Shown piece by piece: positions 5,054 through 12,478 of a stretch of 30,980 bases of DNA. The DNA is taken from positions 1 through 30,980 of the IMG/VR virus record IMGVR_UViG_3300010396_000084; one strand, given 5' to 3'. The translations under genes and the position numbers were made by a program. The notes beneath the pieces are model-generated. The model was not told the DNA's origin. It did not search any database and saw only the letters and a list, made by a program, of their open reading frames with translations. The DNA is from a virus. Position 1 is the first letter of the stretch, and each line of letters opens with the position of its first letter.

Positions 5054-5215
5054 GAACCCTTCGGAGTTTCCGAATAGTTCGCCTGACTTCCGGGGCGCGA
5101 TCAGGATCGCCGATCAGAGGGTGCGCGTCTGTCGGCGCGTGGATCGGCGGGGTGTAGGGATGGGACTACGGTAACGCCCAACGCGCGCGCCACCATGCCC
5201 GCAGGACGCGGCGTT

Positions 5216-5440
5216 TCACGGGCTTGCCTTGTGCGGGTTGGGCGCGTGCTCGGCCATCGTGTCGGCGGCACGATAGAGCATCTTAGCCAGCTCCGCCTCG
5301 TAACCTGCGGGACACACGATCACGCAATCGCTCGTCCCGTCTGCGCGGATGAGTGCGCTTAGCACGCCATGCTTGCCGTAGGTCTGCACCAGGTCGTGCG
5401 AGACGCTATCGAGCTTGGTGGCGACTGCGTTCATGGGCAT
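5216..5440 (-). CDS. Last gene of late operon, 74-residue protein of unknown function
   Basis: ATG 5440 lies directly next to the stop of the o-spanin gene (5442-5444). The protein has a helical start (ATKLDSVSHDLVQTYGKHG), two strands (VLSALIRADG and DCVIVCPAG) and a helix (YEAELAKMLYRAADTMAEH). No membrane segment, so it is not a holin. It is the promoter-distal gene of the minus-strand operon, a place where phages often carry accessory genes. Family not recognised. Confidence 0.65.
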   Translation of the reverse strand: MPMNAVATKLDSVSHDLVQTYGKHGVLSALIRADGTSDCVIVCPAGYEAELAKMLYRAADTMAEHAPNPHKASP

Positions 5441-5441
5441 C

Positions 5442-5726
5442 TCATTTCGTCACTGGCGCTTTGCATGCATTCGGCGGAGCCGTCCAACAGCCCATGCGAA
5501 CGCCCCAACAGTCATAGGCCAGCACCGCGCGCTTATCCTTGTCCGCCATGACATCGCGGTGATCGAGGATCATTTCGTGCTGGTCAAGGCACGGGTTGTA
5601 AGCCGGCGCTTTGTCAGTCTGTGAAGCCGTCGTTGCGCAGCTCGGCACCAGCAGTGCCAACAGGATCAGCATCAATGCGCGTGATGCCGTCCACCGGCTT
5701 GAGCTTTGCCACCTGTTCGTCAACAT
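5442..5726 (-). CDS. Outer-membrane spanin-like lipoprotein (Rz1 type), second copy
   Basis: From ATG 5726 the product has 94 residues: a basic start, a hydrophobic segment (LMLILLALLVP) and a lipobox-like SC with Cys at residue 30, then a soluble part with four more Cys. ATG 5672, just before the hydrophobic stretch, is an alternative start. The gene starts inside the Rz-like gene (5614-5898) in another frame and runs past its end, an embedded-overlapping layout found almost only for spanin pairs. The lipid-anchored protein would pair with the inner-membrane spanin to fuse inner and outer membranes in the last step of lysis. Its Pro content is low for Rz1, so the call is moderate. Confidence 0.65.
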   Translation of the reverse strand: MLTNRWQSSSRWTASRALMLILLALLVPSCATTASQTDKAPAYNPCLDQHEMILDHRDVMADKDKRAVLAYDCWGVRMGCWTAPPNACKAPVTK

Positions 5727-5898
5727 CGTTGCGTACCTCAGTTGCGTGTATTTCATGGGCCTGCACGGCAACGGTTTGTTCCGCCGTATCCGCCCGCGCG
5801 GTTTCAGATGCCAGCTTCTTGCGTTGCAGGTAGCCGCCGATCCAGCCGGCGAACCAGCCGAGAGCGGCTTTCAGGATCATGGACAGGATTGTTTTCAT
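5614..5898 (-). CDS. Inner-membrane spanin-like protein (Rz type), second copy
   Basis: ATG 5898 overlaps the stop of the preceding fibre gene (ATGA). The 94-residue protein has one N-terminal membrane helix (TILSMILKAALGWFAGWIGG), then a charged coiled coil (RKKLASETARADTAEQTV) facing the periplasm. That order is the i-spanin layout. The frame also opens further upstream, but only inside the fibre gene. A related protein, sharing KLASETxRADxAE after the membrane helix, is encoded at 30521-30787, so the phage carries two Rz-like genes. Confidence 0.75.
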   Translation of the reverse strand: MKTILSMILKAALGWFAGWIGGYLQRKKLASETARADTAEQTVAVQAHEIHATEVRNDVDEQVAKLKPVDGITRIDADPVGTAGAELRNDGFTD

Positions 5899-7571
5899 GA
5901 CGACGACACGGGCAGGATGCCCTTCAGGGTCAGGATCAGGTTCGGATCGGACGTGGCGCAGGTGATCGCTGCCAGATACCAGCAGGAGTTCAGCCCGACT
6001 TGGGCTATTGCCTGCACGCAATGGTTCGCTGCGATCGTCACGGTGCCGAGAACGACCTGTGTGCTGTTGATGAGCGCCCCGGTCACGACTTGATCTTTGG
6101 CGGGATCGTCGCCGCGCTGCATGGTGATCTGCGTGGAGATGATGCTGGTGAGCGTGACGCCAGTGGGCAAGTCTGCCGTGGCGTCGAAGGTCAGCACCAC
6201 GGTTTCGCGCGGGTCTTTGGTGTCGAAAATGGGCGTCATGTTGGGATCGCTCAGGATGTAGAACGAGCGCGCGGGAAGCTGCGCGTAGAAGGATCGGGGA
6301 GGAAGGCTTGCGTAGAACGGGCGTACCGGCAGGGCTACGTAGTAGCGGCCGTCCGGCGCGTAACCAACCTCAGGTGTTGCGGATGCCGTGAACGACAGAT
6401 CGGCCTCGCCGCCGATAGAGATGATCGAGGTCGGTGAGCCGCTCGCTGTCCACAACAGGCTTGCGTCACCGGCCAGACTTCCGATGCCGTTGAGCGTGCC
6501 CGCAGAGGAGAATGCGAGAGGCGATGCACCTGCCAGCTTTCCTACGGCTGCTGGGGTAGCCGTCGCAATGAACGCAAGCGGTGCGGTGCCGGCGATAGCG
6601 GCTTGCGCCTGAGGCGTTGCGGTGGCTGTAAATGAGAGGTTGGCCGCGCCACCGAGATTGAAGCTATTCGTCGCAGTGCCGGACGCCGTGAACGTCAGGT
6701 TCGAGGAACCCGCCAGCGCTCCGGTTGCTTGGGGCGCAGCACTGGCGGTAAGGGCGAGATTCGATGTTCCGACCAGCGCGCCGGTTCCAGTGGCGGTTCC
6801 TGTCGCCGCAAGGGACAGGTTGGCCGAGCCACTCAGTGCGCCAGCCGCAGCGATTACTGCAGATGTCGCCAACGCCAGCCCCGCGTTGCCGATCAGTGCG
6901 CCAATCAGCGATCCCGTGGCGGTCGCCGTGAATGCAAGATCGGCAGTACCGGCAAGCCCTGGCGTCGTGCTCGCCGGGACAAGCGCAATGGCATGGCTGG
7001 CACTTGCAACCGCGCTAGCTACCGTGAAACTGCTCGCGCCACTCGATGCAGCCGACGCCAGTGAGCCATCGCCCATCTGCGGCTCGACGCTTTCCCGTGT
7101 GGCAAGCCCGGATAGCGTCGCGTTGACGATGGATGACTGCGGCGATGCGGCCGCATAACCGGATAGCACGACAAGCCGATTCGTGCCGAGCGTGGTAATG
7201 GCGGGAATGTTGACTGTCGTGCTGGAAGCATTCTGTTGTCCGGCACCAGCTTCAGTGGGATCGCCTGAAGCTACACATCCACTGTAGGCTGCAATGACGG
7301 CAGTGATTTGGCCCGACTGCGTGGCTGAAAAGCTCAGCGTCCCCGCCGCACTCGCCCGTTGCCAGTAGACGTTGTAGAACGGAGCAGCTGTTGAGGTCGG
7401 ACAGCCGGCACAAAGCGTCCATCCGCTTGGTGTGGCGGGATTGCCGCTCGTTGCTTGAACAAACGCGAGGCAAATATCCCCAACCGCCAAGACAGGGGAT
7501 GTGGCCGTTATGCCACCGGAAGCGGTGCCGCTAACGCGGGTTCCAATCGCCTTGAAAGCGGGAGCGGTCAC
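5895..7571 (-). CDS. Tail fibre or adhesin with ten exact 20-residue repeats
   Basis: 558 residues from GTG 7571. Residues 1-200 are a Ser/Thr/Ala-rich, strand-forming N-terminal domain (WTLCAGCPTS, FSATQSGQITAVIAAYSGC) seen in phage adhesins. Residues 205-404 are ten tandem 20-residue units with core G-x-A-x-L-x-F-x-A. Residues 408-440 hold a shorter repeat (YYVALP, FYASLP, FYAQLP, FYIL). The last 115 residues (about 445-558, from IFDTKDPRETV) form a separate domain like small phage fibre-adaptor proteins. It is the last tail gene before the spanins, the usual place for host-recognition proteins. The fusion of adhesin, repeat rod and adaptor is inferred. Confidence 0.75.
   Translation of the reverse strand: MTAPAFKAIGTRVSGTASGGITATSPVLAVGDICLAFVQATSGNPATPSGWTLCAGCPTSTAAPFYNVYWQRASAAGTLSFSATQSGQITAVIAAYSGCVASGDPTEAGAGQQNASSTTVNIPAITTLGTNRLVVLSGYAAASPQSSIVNATLSGLATRESVEPQMGDGSLASAASSGASSFTVASAVASASHAIALVPASTTPGLAGTADLAFTATATGSLIGALIGNAGLALATSAVIAAAGALSGSANLSLAATGTATGTGALVGTSNLALTASAAPQATGALAGSSNLTFTASGTATNSFNLGGAANLSFTATATPQAQAAIAGTAPLAFIATATPAAVGKLAGASPLAFSSAGTLNGIGSLAGDASLLWTASGSPTSIISIGGEADLSFTASATPEVGYAPDGRYYVALPVRPFYASLPPRSFYAQLPARSFYILSDPNMTPIFDTKDPRETVVLTFDATADLPTGVTLTSIISTQITMQRGDDPAKDQVVTGALINSTQVVLGTVTIAANHCVQAIAQVGLNSCWYLAAITCATSDPNLILTLKGILPVSSS
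6360..6959 (-). repeat. Ten tandem 60-base (20-residue) coding repeats
   Basis: Every unit is exactly 20 residues: GTADLAF, GNAGLAL, GSANLSL, GTSNLAL, GSSNLTF, GAANLSF, GTAPLAF, GASPLAF, GDASLLW and GEADLSF recur at a constant spacing from residue 208 to 394. The units have diverged in sequence but kept length, so structure (probably a beta rod, one turn per unit) is conserved rather than DNA identity. Confidence 0.9.
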
Positions 7572-7579
7572 GGGCTAAA

Positions 7580-8020
7580 TCAGCTCACGGTGCCGCTGAG
7601 CTGTCCCACACCAAAGCTCGGCGTGATGCCGTTGGAGACCGCAAGGCTGCTAGTCAATGCACCAAACAACAGAATCTCGCCGGTGCCGGTCGAAGACGTG
7701 CCGATGCTGAAATACGTCTCGGTTTCCGATCCGGCTGTACAAGCCGGGAACGTGATCGCTGCGGTATTGCTGTAGGCATTGCCGGTGATAGACCAGCCAC
7801 CGCTGGTGCGCGCAACAGCCACGCGCGCATAGCCGGTATACGCAGCCTCGCTGGTGCTCTGGTTGCCGCTGACGCCGGGGCTTGCGGTGTGCAGAGCGAT
7901 GTACAGGGACCCTGCCACTGTGGAAGGTTGCAGGCCGCCGACATTGCCGATGTTGGCGAGCGCGGTGTTCTGCAACAAAAGATCGAGCAGGCCCGTGGAA
8001 AATGTGGTGGAAGCACCCAT
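7580..8020 (-). CDS. Phage tail fibre-associated structural protein
   Basis: 146 residues from ATG 8020, which has GAGGA about 7 bases upstream; the longer frame (to 8065) would run into the terminator. The sequence (FSTGLLDLLLQNTALANIG, then LYIALHTASPG and TSEAAYTGYARVAVAR) resembles a small family often found among prophage fibre genes, recalled from pattern rather than a search. It is strand-rich with a Gly/Ser-rich end (GQLSGTVS), fitting a virion surface protein. It follows a terminator, so it may need its own promoter or read-through. Confidence 0.72.
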   Translation of the reverse strand: MGASTTFSTGLLDLLLQNTALANIGNVGGLQPSTVAGSLYIALHTASPGVSGNQSTSEAAYTGYARVAVARTSGGWSITGNAYSNTAAITFPACTAGSETETYFSIGTSSTGTGEILLFGALTSSLAVSNGITPSFGVGQLSGTVS

Positions 8021-8050
8021 GATGAAATCCTCGTTGGTGAAATCGCGGGC

Positions 8051-8073
8051 AAAAAAAACCGCCACGAGGGCGG
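8051..8073 (-). terminator. Rho-independent terminator within the fibre gene cluster
   Basis: On the minus strand CCGCC, loop CTCGT, GGCGG is followed by eight T. It lies 26 bases after the stop of the 8099-8755 gene and 31 bases before the start of the next, so it would split the late operon before the last fibre and lysis genes. Confidence 0.82.
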
Positions 8074-8098
8074 GTCTGGATAATGCATTTTTGAAGGA

Positions 8099-8755
8099 TC
8101 AGGCCGATCCTTCGATGATGGCCTTCAGATGGATGATCGTGTGCGAGATGTTGTTAAGTGATGCATCGAAGAAATCAATGGTGAAGGTGTAATTCCGATC
8201 TTCCGTTCCAGCACTGGGGCCAACCGACTGGGTTGTGTAGTGTGCATCCGGATTGGTGGAAATCAGTTGTGGTGTCGTGGCGGCGTTGCTGGTTGTGCCG
8301 AACGCGTCGGTGGAGCCGGTATCCACTGTAAAGCTACCCCAAGTGAATTGGACCTTGACCGACCCGCTTGGTACTGGGCCACTGGCAAGCGTTGTGGGGC
8401 TGCTTGCAGAATCCGTACCGTACACAATATACGTCGTGCCGCTCGTGATCTGGAATCCGATGGTTGAATTGCCCGTCAAGGAAACGACTTGATGAAAATG
8501 CGTATAGGTGCTGCCATTGATCGGTAGCGCGTAACTGGCCGTTCCAATCTTGGCGTAAAGCGTGTTGAGATCAGCGCCTTCCGAATCAATGCCGGTCGCA
8601 GCCGCCGCGCTTCCATAGATTATGTTCGCGTAGATATTGCTGGTGTCGTTACCTGCCTCGGCTATACCAGCCGCACGCGCTTTCGTGGTGCCGGCAACAT
8701 AGGGGTCGAATATGCTCGACAGCGGCACCCCCTTGGATTGGATTGGCGAGGTCAC
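8099..8755 (-). CDS. Virion protein of the fibre cluster, probable receptor-binding component
   Basis: 218 residues from GTG 8755, whose GTGA overlaps the stop of the S74 fibre gene. It begins with a proline-rich loop (PIQSKGVPLSSIFDPYV), followed by mostly short strands rich in Thr, Ser and Gly (STIGFQITSGTTYIVYG, VKVQFTWGSFTVDTGST), and ends with a strand-rich domain (RNYTFTIDFFDASLN). No enzyme motif. Its place between the S74 fibre and other fibre genes, and its composition, point to a fibre or fibre-tip protein. A terminator follows it. Confidence 0.68.
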   Translation of the reverse strand: MTSPIQSKGVPLSSIFDPYVAGTTKARAAGIAEAGNDTSNIYANIIYGSAAAATGIDSEGADLNTLYAKIGTASYALPINGSTYTHFHQVVSLTGNSTIGFQITSGTTYIVYGTDSASSPTTLASGPVPSGSVKVQFTWGSFTVDTGSTDAFGTTSNAATTPQLISTNPDAHYTTQSVGPSAGTEDRNYTFTIDFFDASLNNISHTIIHLKAIIEGSA

Positions 8756-9813
8756 CAGATCGCCTCCAGCAAGCGGCGCACGAAGCCACGCTTGCGCGGT
8801 TCGATCCTCGCGTTCGCCAGCGAACGCTCCAGTTTCTCCACGCGACTAGTCAAGCGATCCACTTCCTGCGAAGCCCACACCGCCTGCTCGTAAGCGAGCG
8901 AGGTCATATCCACGCTCAGGCGCGTCTTGCCGTCCACTTCAAACGTGCCGACATACTCCGGGCGATGCTTGCGCAGCGATTGCGCGATCACGCCGCGGCC
9001 TTTGGAGCCATCGGCGTTGCGGATGAAGCTCACGTAGCGCACGAGCCGGTGTAGCGGGAGCGGTTGCGCCTTGCGGATGTTGTGCTTCAGGCGGCGATCA
9101 GAACCCGTGGCGTTGGAGGTGGTGCAAGTTAGAGTTCCTGCAAACGTGCCGTTTCCGGAATCATCAATCGTCAACAGAGCTCCAGTACCGGCGTTGTTTA
9201 CGATGCTGAAATTCCCAATGGCGTTGCAGCGTATGTATTTATTCGTTGGCGTGGATCCACCCCCAACGAGCTTGACGTTCGCACCCGCCGAACCCGCGTC
9301 AGTGATCGTGAGTGATCCATTACTTCCGGATGTAGTGACCCCCACGTTGTTGGTGAAGGTTTTGGATCCGGTGATAGTTTCTGTTCCGGCGATGTGCACC
9401 ACGCTAACGTCATTGGCCGCGACATATCCAAGTGCGTCATCCACGTCAGTGAGCGTAAGCGTTACCGCTCCCGTGCGCGTGTTGAAAGATGTGACGCCGG
9501 TTCCGGACGCGAAACTCTCCATCTGCCCAGCAGTCGGGCCGCTGAAGACATAATCTCCGGCAAGCCATGCGCTGGCACTGGTTCCCTCTTGCCCGCGCAC
9601 TACGGTCAACGTCGCGCCAGAAACCGCCGTGGCGTAGACGATCTCGTACACCCCGCGAGTCGCAGCATCGTTCAGCGTGATCGCCAAGTACGATCCGCCA
9701 GGGATGGAGGCCGGAAGATTGGCGGAACTCGACAAGGTGATGGATGTGGCGGACGAAGAAATGCCCGACGCCAACGTCGTGTTGACGTTGTTCGCAAAGA
9801 CAAAGGTGGTCAT
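8752..9813 (-). CDS. Tail fibre with C-terminal S74 intramolecular chaperone
   Basis: 353 residues. Residues 1-95 are an attachment domain (TTLASGISSSATSITLSS, YEIVYATAVSGATLTVVRGQEG) common to phage fibres; 105-235 are a Gly/Ser/Thr-rich beta shaft (VTSFNTRTGAVTLT). Residues 236-340 are a peptidase S74 domain with S238-D239 and K243 (SDRRLKHNI), the autocleavage dyad of trimeric fibre chaperones, then GVIAQSLRKHRPEYV and a coiled coil (VDRLTSRVEKLERSL). The chaperone helps the fibre trimerise and is then cut off. Start ATG 9813 lies just after the DUF2612 gene. Confidence 0.85.
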   Translation of the reverse strand: MTTFVFANNVNTTLASGISSSATSITLSSSANLPASIPGGSYLAITLNDAATRGVYEIVYATAVSGATLTVVRGQEGTSASAWLAGDYVFSGPTAGQMESFASGTGVTSFNTRTGAVTLTLTDVDDALGYVAANDVSVVHIAGTETITGSKTFTNNVGVTTSGSNGSLTITDAGSAGANVKLVGGGSTPTNKYIRCNAIGNFSIVNNAGTGALLTIDDSGNGTFAGTLTCTTSNATGSDRRLKHNIRKAQPLPLHRLVRYVSFIRNADGSKGRGVIAQSLRKHRPEYVGTFEVDGKTRLSVDMTSLAYEQAVWASQEVDRLTSRVEKLERSLANARIEPRKRGFVRRLLEAIW

Positions 9814-9816
9814 GGT

Positions 9817-10719
9817 TTACCCTGCGGAGATGGCGATAACGCCAGCGTTGTTCCAAAGGTGATTGACCACATGCGGGTCAGTCAGAGGCAGATTGCCGCC
9901 GCCCAAAGCGCGCAAGGCGTCGGGCGTGATGCTTCCGTACAACACAGCGGGCGCGGTTGGGTTGGGGGTGATTCCCGCAACGACTCCAATGCTTCCCCCG
10001 TCATACCAAACCGAACCCGGCGCAAGTCCCGTGGCGGAAGACGGGTAATTGAGCGCCATCGGCAAGTGCAGCGCGCCCGATACATTCGAGAACACTACGT
10101 TTGCAAAGCTCATGGTGTACTGGAATGGAAAGGCCAGAGCGCCGTTGGCATAGGCCAGTTGCAAGTCCGAGTAAATCTGGCTCGCAAAATACGAAACGGT
10201 AAACACGCCGGCCGAGACAGTGATGGAAGGCTCGGAATCCAGTACGTCGAAATCAGATCCCGCAACGCCATTGATGAAGCGGGCGATTCGGTTCTTCAGC
10301 CATTGCAGGCAAAAAACCTGCCCGTCGCCTTTGTACAGATTCCACGTCAGCACGCGCTTGTAAATGTCGTCGTTTGCGGTCGTTGCCGTGCCTGAAGCGC
10401 TGTAGGCCAGATAGTTATAGGGAACGGTGTCGTAAGCCTGCTCGTCGTAGCCAGCCTCAATAATGACCTGGGACGAAGCCAGCACCGGACGCGGCATTCC
10501 ATAGATGCCCTGCCCGATCCAATCCAGCAGCGATCCGCTGATGTTGTCGGACGTATAGACCGACAAGGGCGTCTGATTGAACCAGTCCAGGTAGCCTTGT
10601 GTGATGGTGTTGTAGGAGGCGACGAAGGCTTGCAAGTCCTCGTCGTCGGAATATTCCTGATACAAATAGCTCGGGATCACCGCCTGCAAGGGCAGTGACT
10701 GGAAGGACTCGGTTTGCAT
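9817..10719 (-). CDS. Baseplate-to-fibre protein (DUF2612-like)
   Basis: 300 residues starting at ATG 10719, directly after the gpJ gene. The N-terminal half (YLYQEYSDDEDLQAFVASYN, TPLSVYTSDNISGSLLDWIG, then YKRVLTWNLYKGDGQVFCLQ) fits DUF2612, a family encoded after baseplate J in contractile-tail phages and equivalent in place to P2 gpI. The C-terminal part is strand-rich and may bind the fibres (LPLTDPHVVNHLWNNAG). It probably links the baseplate wedge to the tail fibre encoded next. The family name rests on pattern and position. Confidence 0.78.
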   Translation of the reverse strand: MQTESFQSLPLQAVIPSYLYQEYSDDEDLQAFVASYNTITQGYLDWFNQTPLSVYTSDNISGSLLDWIGQGIYGMPRPVLASSQVIIEAGYDEQAYDTVPYNYLAYSASGTATTANDDIYKRVLTWNLYKGDGQVFCLQWLKNRIARFINGVAGSDFDVLDSEPSITVSAGVFTVSYFASQIYSDLQLAYANGALAFPFQYTMSFANVVFSNVSGALHLPMALNYPSSATGLAPGSVWYDGGSIGVVAGITPNPTAPAVLYGSITPDALRALGGGNLPLTDPHVVNHLWNNAGVIAISAG

Positions 10720-10722
10720 GGA

Positions 10723-12132
10723 TCAGCCCTGCGTGACCGTGACGGCGGTTGCGCTGCAACTGAAGTAGCCTTCCGGGTCGGAGGCGATGATGCTGGTTCC
10801 GGCCGAGGGAGAAACCGTGACGCCGTTGATCGTGACGACAAAGGTCAGTGTCGTGATGTTGGGTTGCGAGATCACCGAAGCGACGGCGTTCTGAAACACC
10901 GCCGTCATTTCCAGAAGATTGATCGGCTGGCCCACGAAAATGGAATTGATGTAGGACTGGATTGCGGGAGCTGCGAGCTGGTTGACCGAAGTACCGGCGG
11001 TGAAGCTCGGGAGCGTGGTATTCCACGTGACCGCGACCGTGACAACTTGCGCCGGAGGATTGACGAAGGTGATGTTGTAGGTGTTCGGTTCCTGATACAC
11101 CGAAACCGACACGTCACGGGGATTGGGAGAGAACTTCGCGCCCGAAGTGTAGGAACCGAATGTCGTTCCGTTCGTGGTCGTGGTGATGGATGTTCCGGAA
11201 ACCGAGGCCACGGTGTAAGTCAGGTTGTAGGCCGAGGGCGTAGCGCCCGCCACGGTGAAGGTCTGCCCCGCCGTGAGGTTGCTGTTGTAGTTCGTGGTGA
11301 CCACAACCGGGTTTGCCGCCGTCATGGCGGTAATTCCAAGAGCCGATCCTTTGAGCGTGGAGATGTCCGGAACCGCCTTCAGGATTGCGCCCGCCACCGA
11401 GAACGAGTCACCGCCCCCGCACACTACTTGCCATCCGCCCGTGACCTGGTTGACTGACACGCGCTGCTGCTGCACTCCAGTGATCCCGTACAGCAGGCCC
11501 TTGAGGTAGGCGGGGGTTCCGGTGGAGTTGCCCTGAAACTCTTGCAGGATGCGCGAGCGGTAGGATTGAACCGATTCTGAGGACGCGGCGGGCGTACCAG
11601 CTTCCGGATTGGTTACCGTGATCGTGTATCCGGACGGAACCGAAGTCACCAGTTGCGTCACTGATCCCGCCGGAATGGCGAAGATGTTGGAATTGGTCGC
11701 GACCGCGAAAAGCTGGGGAGATGTACCGCCGGAACCGATCACTCCGCCATCTTGCAAAACGTACTGATTCGATCCGTCCGAAACCGTGAAACCGGCCGGA
11801 AGCACATATCCCGCCGGACCCGAGAACACCACGAACACGCTGGCGTTGGTCGGCGTTCCCTGCGGGATACCGAACATGGTCCCCTGTTGGGCCAAAACGT
11901 AGGCGTTTGCCCCGTAAGGAGTGACCGCATTGATCGCATCCACCCGCGCTTGGTCGATCAGCGTCAAGGCCCCAACATCGGTCGAGGACACGTCTTCGAT
12001 CAGCGATCCCGGAAGGTTCGCGGTGTAGTCGGGATTGGTAGCCGCGACGTTGCTGATGAGTGTCTGTTGCAGGGTAGCGGGAGGCGTCGGAACCGGTCCG
12101 GACGCGCTCATCACCAGAGGGATCGTGCTCAT
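10723..12132 (-). CDS. Baseplate wedge protein, gpJ family, with inserted beta domain
   Basis: 469 residues. The N-terminal region (SLIEDVSSTDVGALTLIDQA, AYVLAQQGTMFGIPQG, YVLPAGFTVSDGSNQYV) matches the baseplate J pattern, and the C terminus (VVTVAVTWNTTLPSFTAG, INSIFVGQPINLLEMTAVF) continues it. Residues about 264-334 are a separate domain (ITAMTAANPVVVTTNYNSN, TFTVAGATPSAYNLTYTV) that breaks the family and also occurs in the sheath gene here. gpJ forms the wedge ring that opens on infection. The start overlaps the stop of the gp25-like gene (ATGA). Confidence 0.88.
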   Translation of the reverse strand: MSTIPLVMSASGPVPTPPATLQQTLISNVAATNPDYTANLPGSLIEDVSSTDVGALTLIDQARVDAINAVTPYGANAYVLAQQGTMFGIPQGTPTNASVFVVFSGPAGYVLPAGFTVSDGSNQYVLQDGGVIGSGGTSPQLFAVATNSNIFAIPAGSVTQLVTSVPSGYTITVTNPEAGTPAASSESVQSYRSRILQEFQGNSTGTPAYLKGLLYGITGVQQQRVSVNQVTGGWQVVCGGGDSFSVAGAILKAVPDISTLKGSALGITAMTAANPVVVTTNYNSNLTAGQTFTVAGATPSAYNLTYTVASVSGTSITTTTNGTTFGSYTSGAKFSPNPRDVSVSVYQEPNTYNITFVNPPAQVVTVAVTWNTTLPSFTAGTSVNQLAAPAIQSYINSIFVGQPINLLEMTAVFQNAVASVISQPNITTLTFVVTINGVTVSPSAGTSIIASDPEGYFSCSATAVTVTQG

Positions 12133-12476
12133 GTCGGGATTGAGGTTCCAATGACCGCCCCGCTATGAGTGGTAGCGGTGACGTTGTAGACGGGCGGAAA
12201 GGCGTTCGGAACACGGGTGATGACCAGGGACGCGAAGTTGGGCGCAAACTGGGTCTGCGTCTGCATCGTGTAGTAGTCGGGGAACACCTGCGTCATGATC
12301 GTCTGGTATTGGGGAATGCCGTAGTTGGCGAAGAATGGAGACTCACCGAGATTGAGCTTCAAGGTCTGCGCGAGCGTGGTTAGCCAAACCGAGTCGTTGT
12401 TGCCATTCGCGTCGGTGTTGACCTGCACCCATGTCTTGGTGCCGTCCTCGTTGGTAATGCGTCCATAGGTGCGCAT
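12129..12476 (-). CDS. Baseplate wedge protein, gp25/gpW-like
   Basis: 115 residues between the spike and gpJ genes, the normal place of gp25-type proteins. The middle (SVWLTTLAQTLKLNLGESPF, NYGIPQYQTIM) is the usual segment with a helix, then LGE and F-x-x-YG that defines this group. The C terminus (NFASLVITRVPNAFPPVYNV) carries the strand module. It connects the sheath to the wedge and starts sheath assembly in related phages. Start ATG 12476; its stop overlaps the gpJ start, so the two are translationally coupled. Confidence 0.8.
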   Translation of the reverse strand: MRTYGRITNEDGTKTWVQVNTDANGNNDSVWLTTLAQTLKLNLGESPFFANYGIPQYQTIMTQVFPDYYTMQTQTQFAPNFASLVITRVPNAFPPVYNVTATTHSGAVIGTSIPT

Positions 12477-12478
12477 GA

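Larger units (their letters stand above)
4810..5215. other. Non-coding attachment region between convergent int and late genes
   Basis: This 406-base stretch separates the integrase from the last minus-strand late gene. It holds the tRNA-Thr 3' fragment (4872-4924), copies of a 10-17 base repeat on both sides of it, and an imperfect palindrome near 5095-5118 (GCGCGATCAGGATCGCC). I see no ORF with a convincing start and ribosome site, and no hairpin followed by a T run that would serve as a terminator for either side. Confidence 0.7.

Noticed and set aside
4810-5215. Prophage-host junction
   Set aside because: Phage genes lie on both sides, integrase on the tRNA-3' side and late genes on the other, with arm-type repeats on both sides of the core.
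9394-10395. Plus-strand 333-residue frame
   Set aside because: Arg/Gly/His-rich reading opposite the fibre and DUF2612 genes, without a ribosome site; typical reverse-strand shadow in GC-rich DNA.
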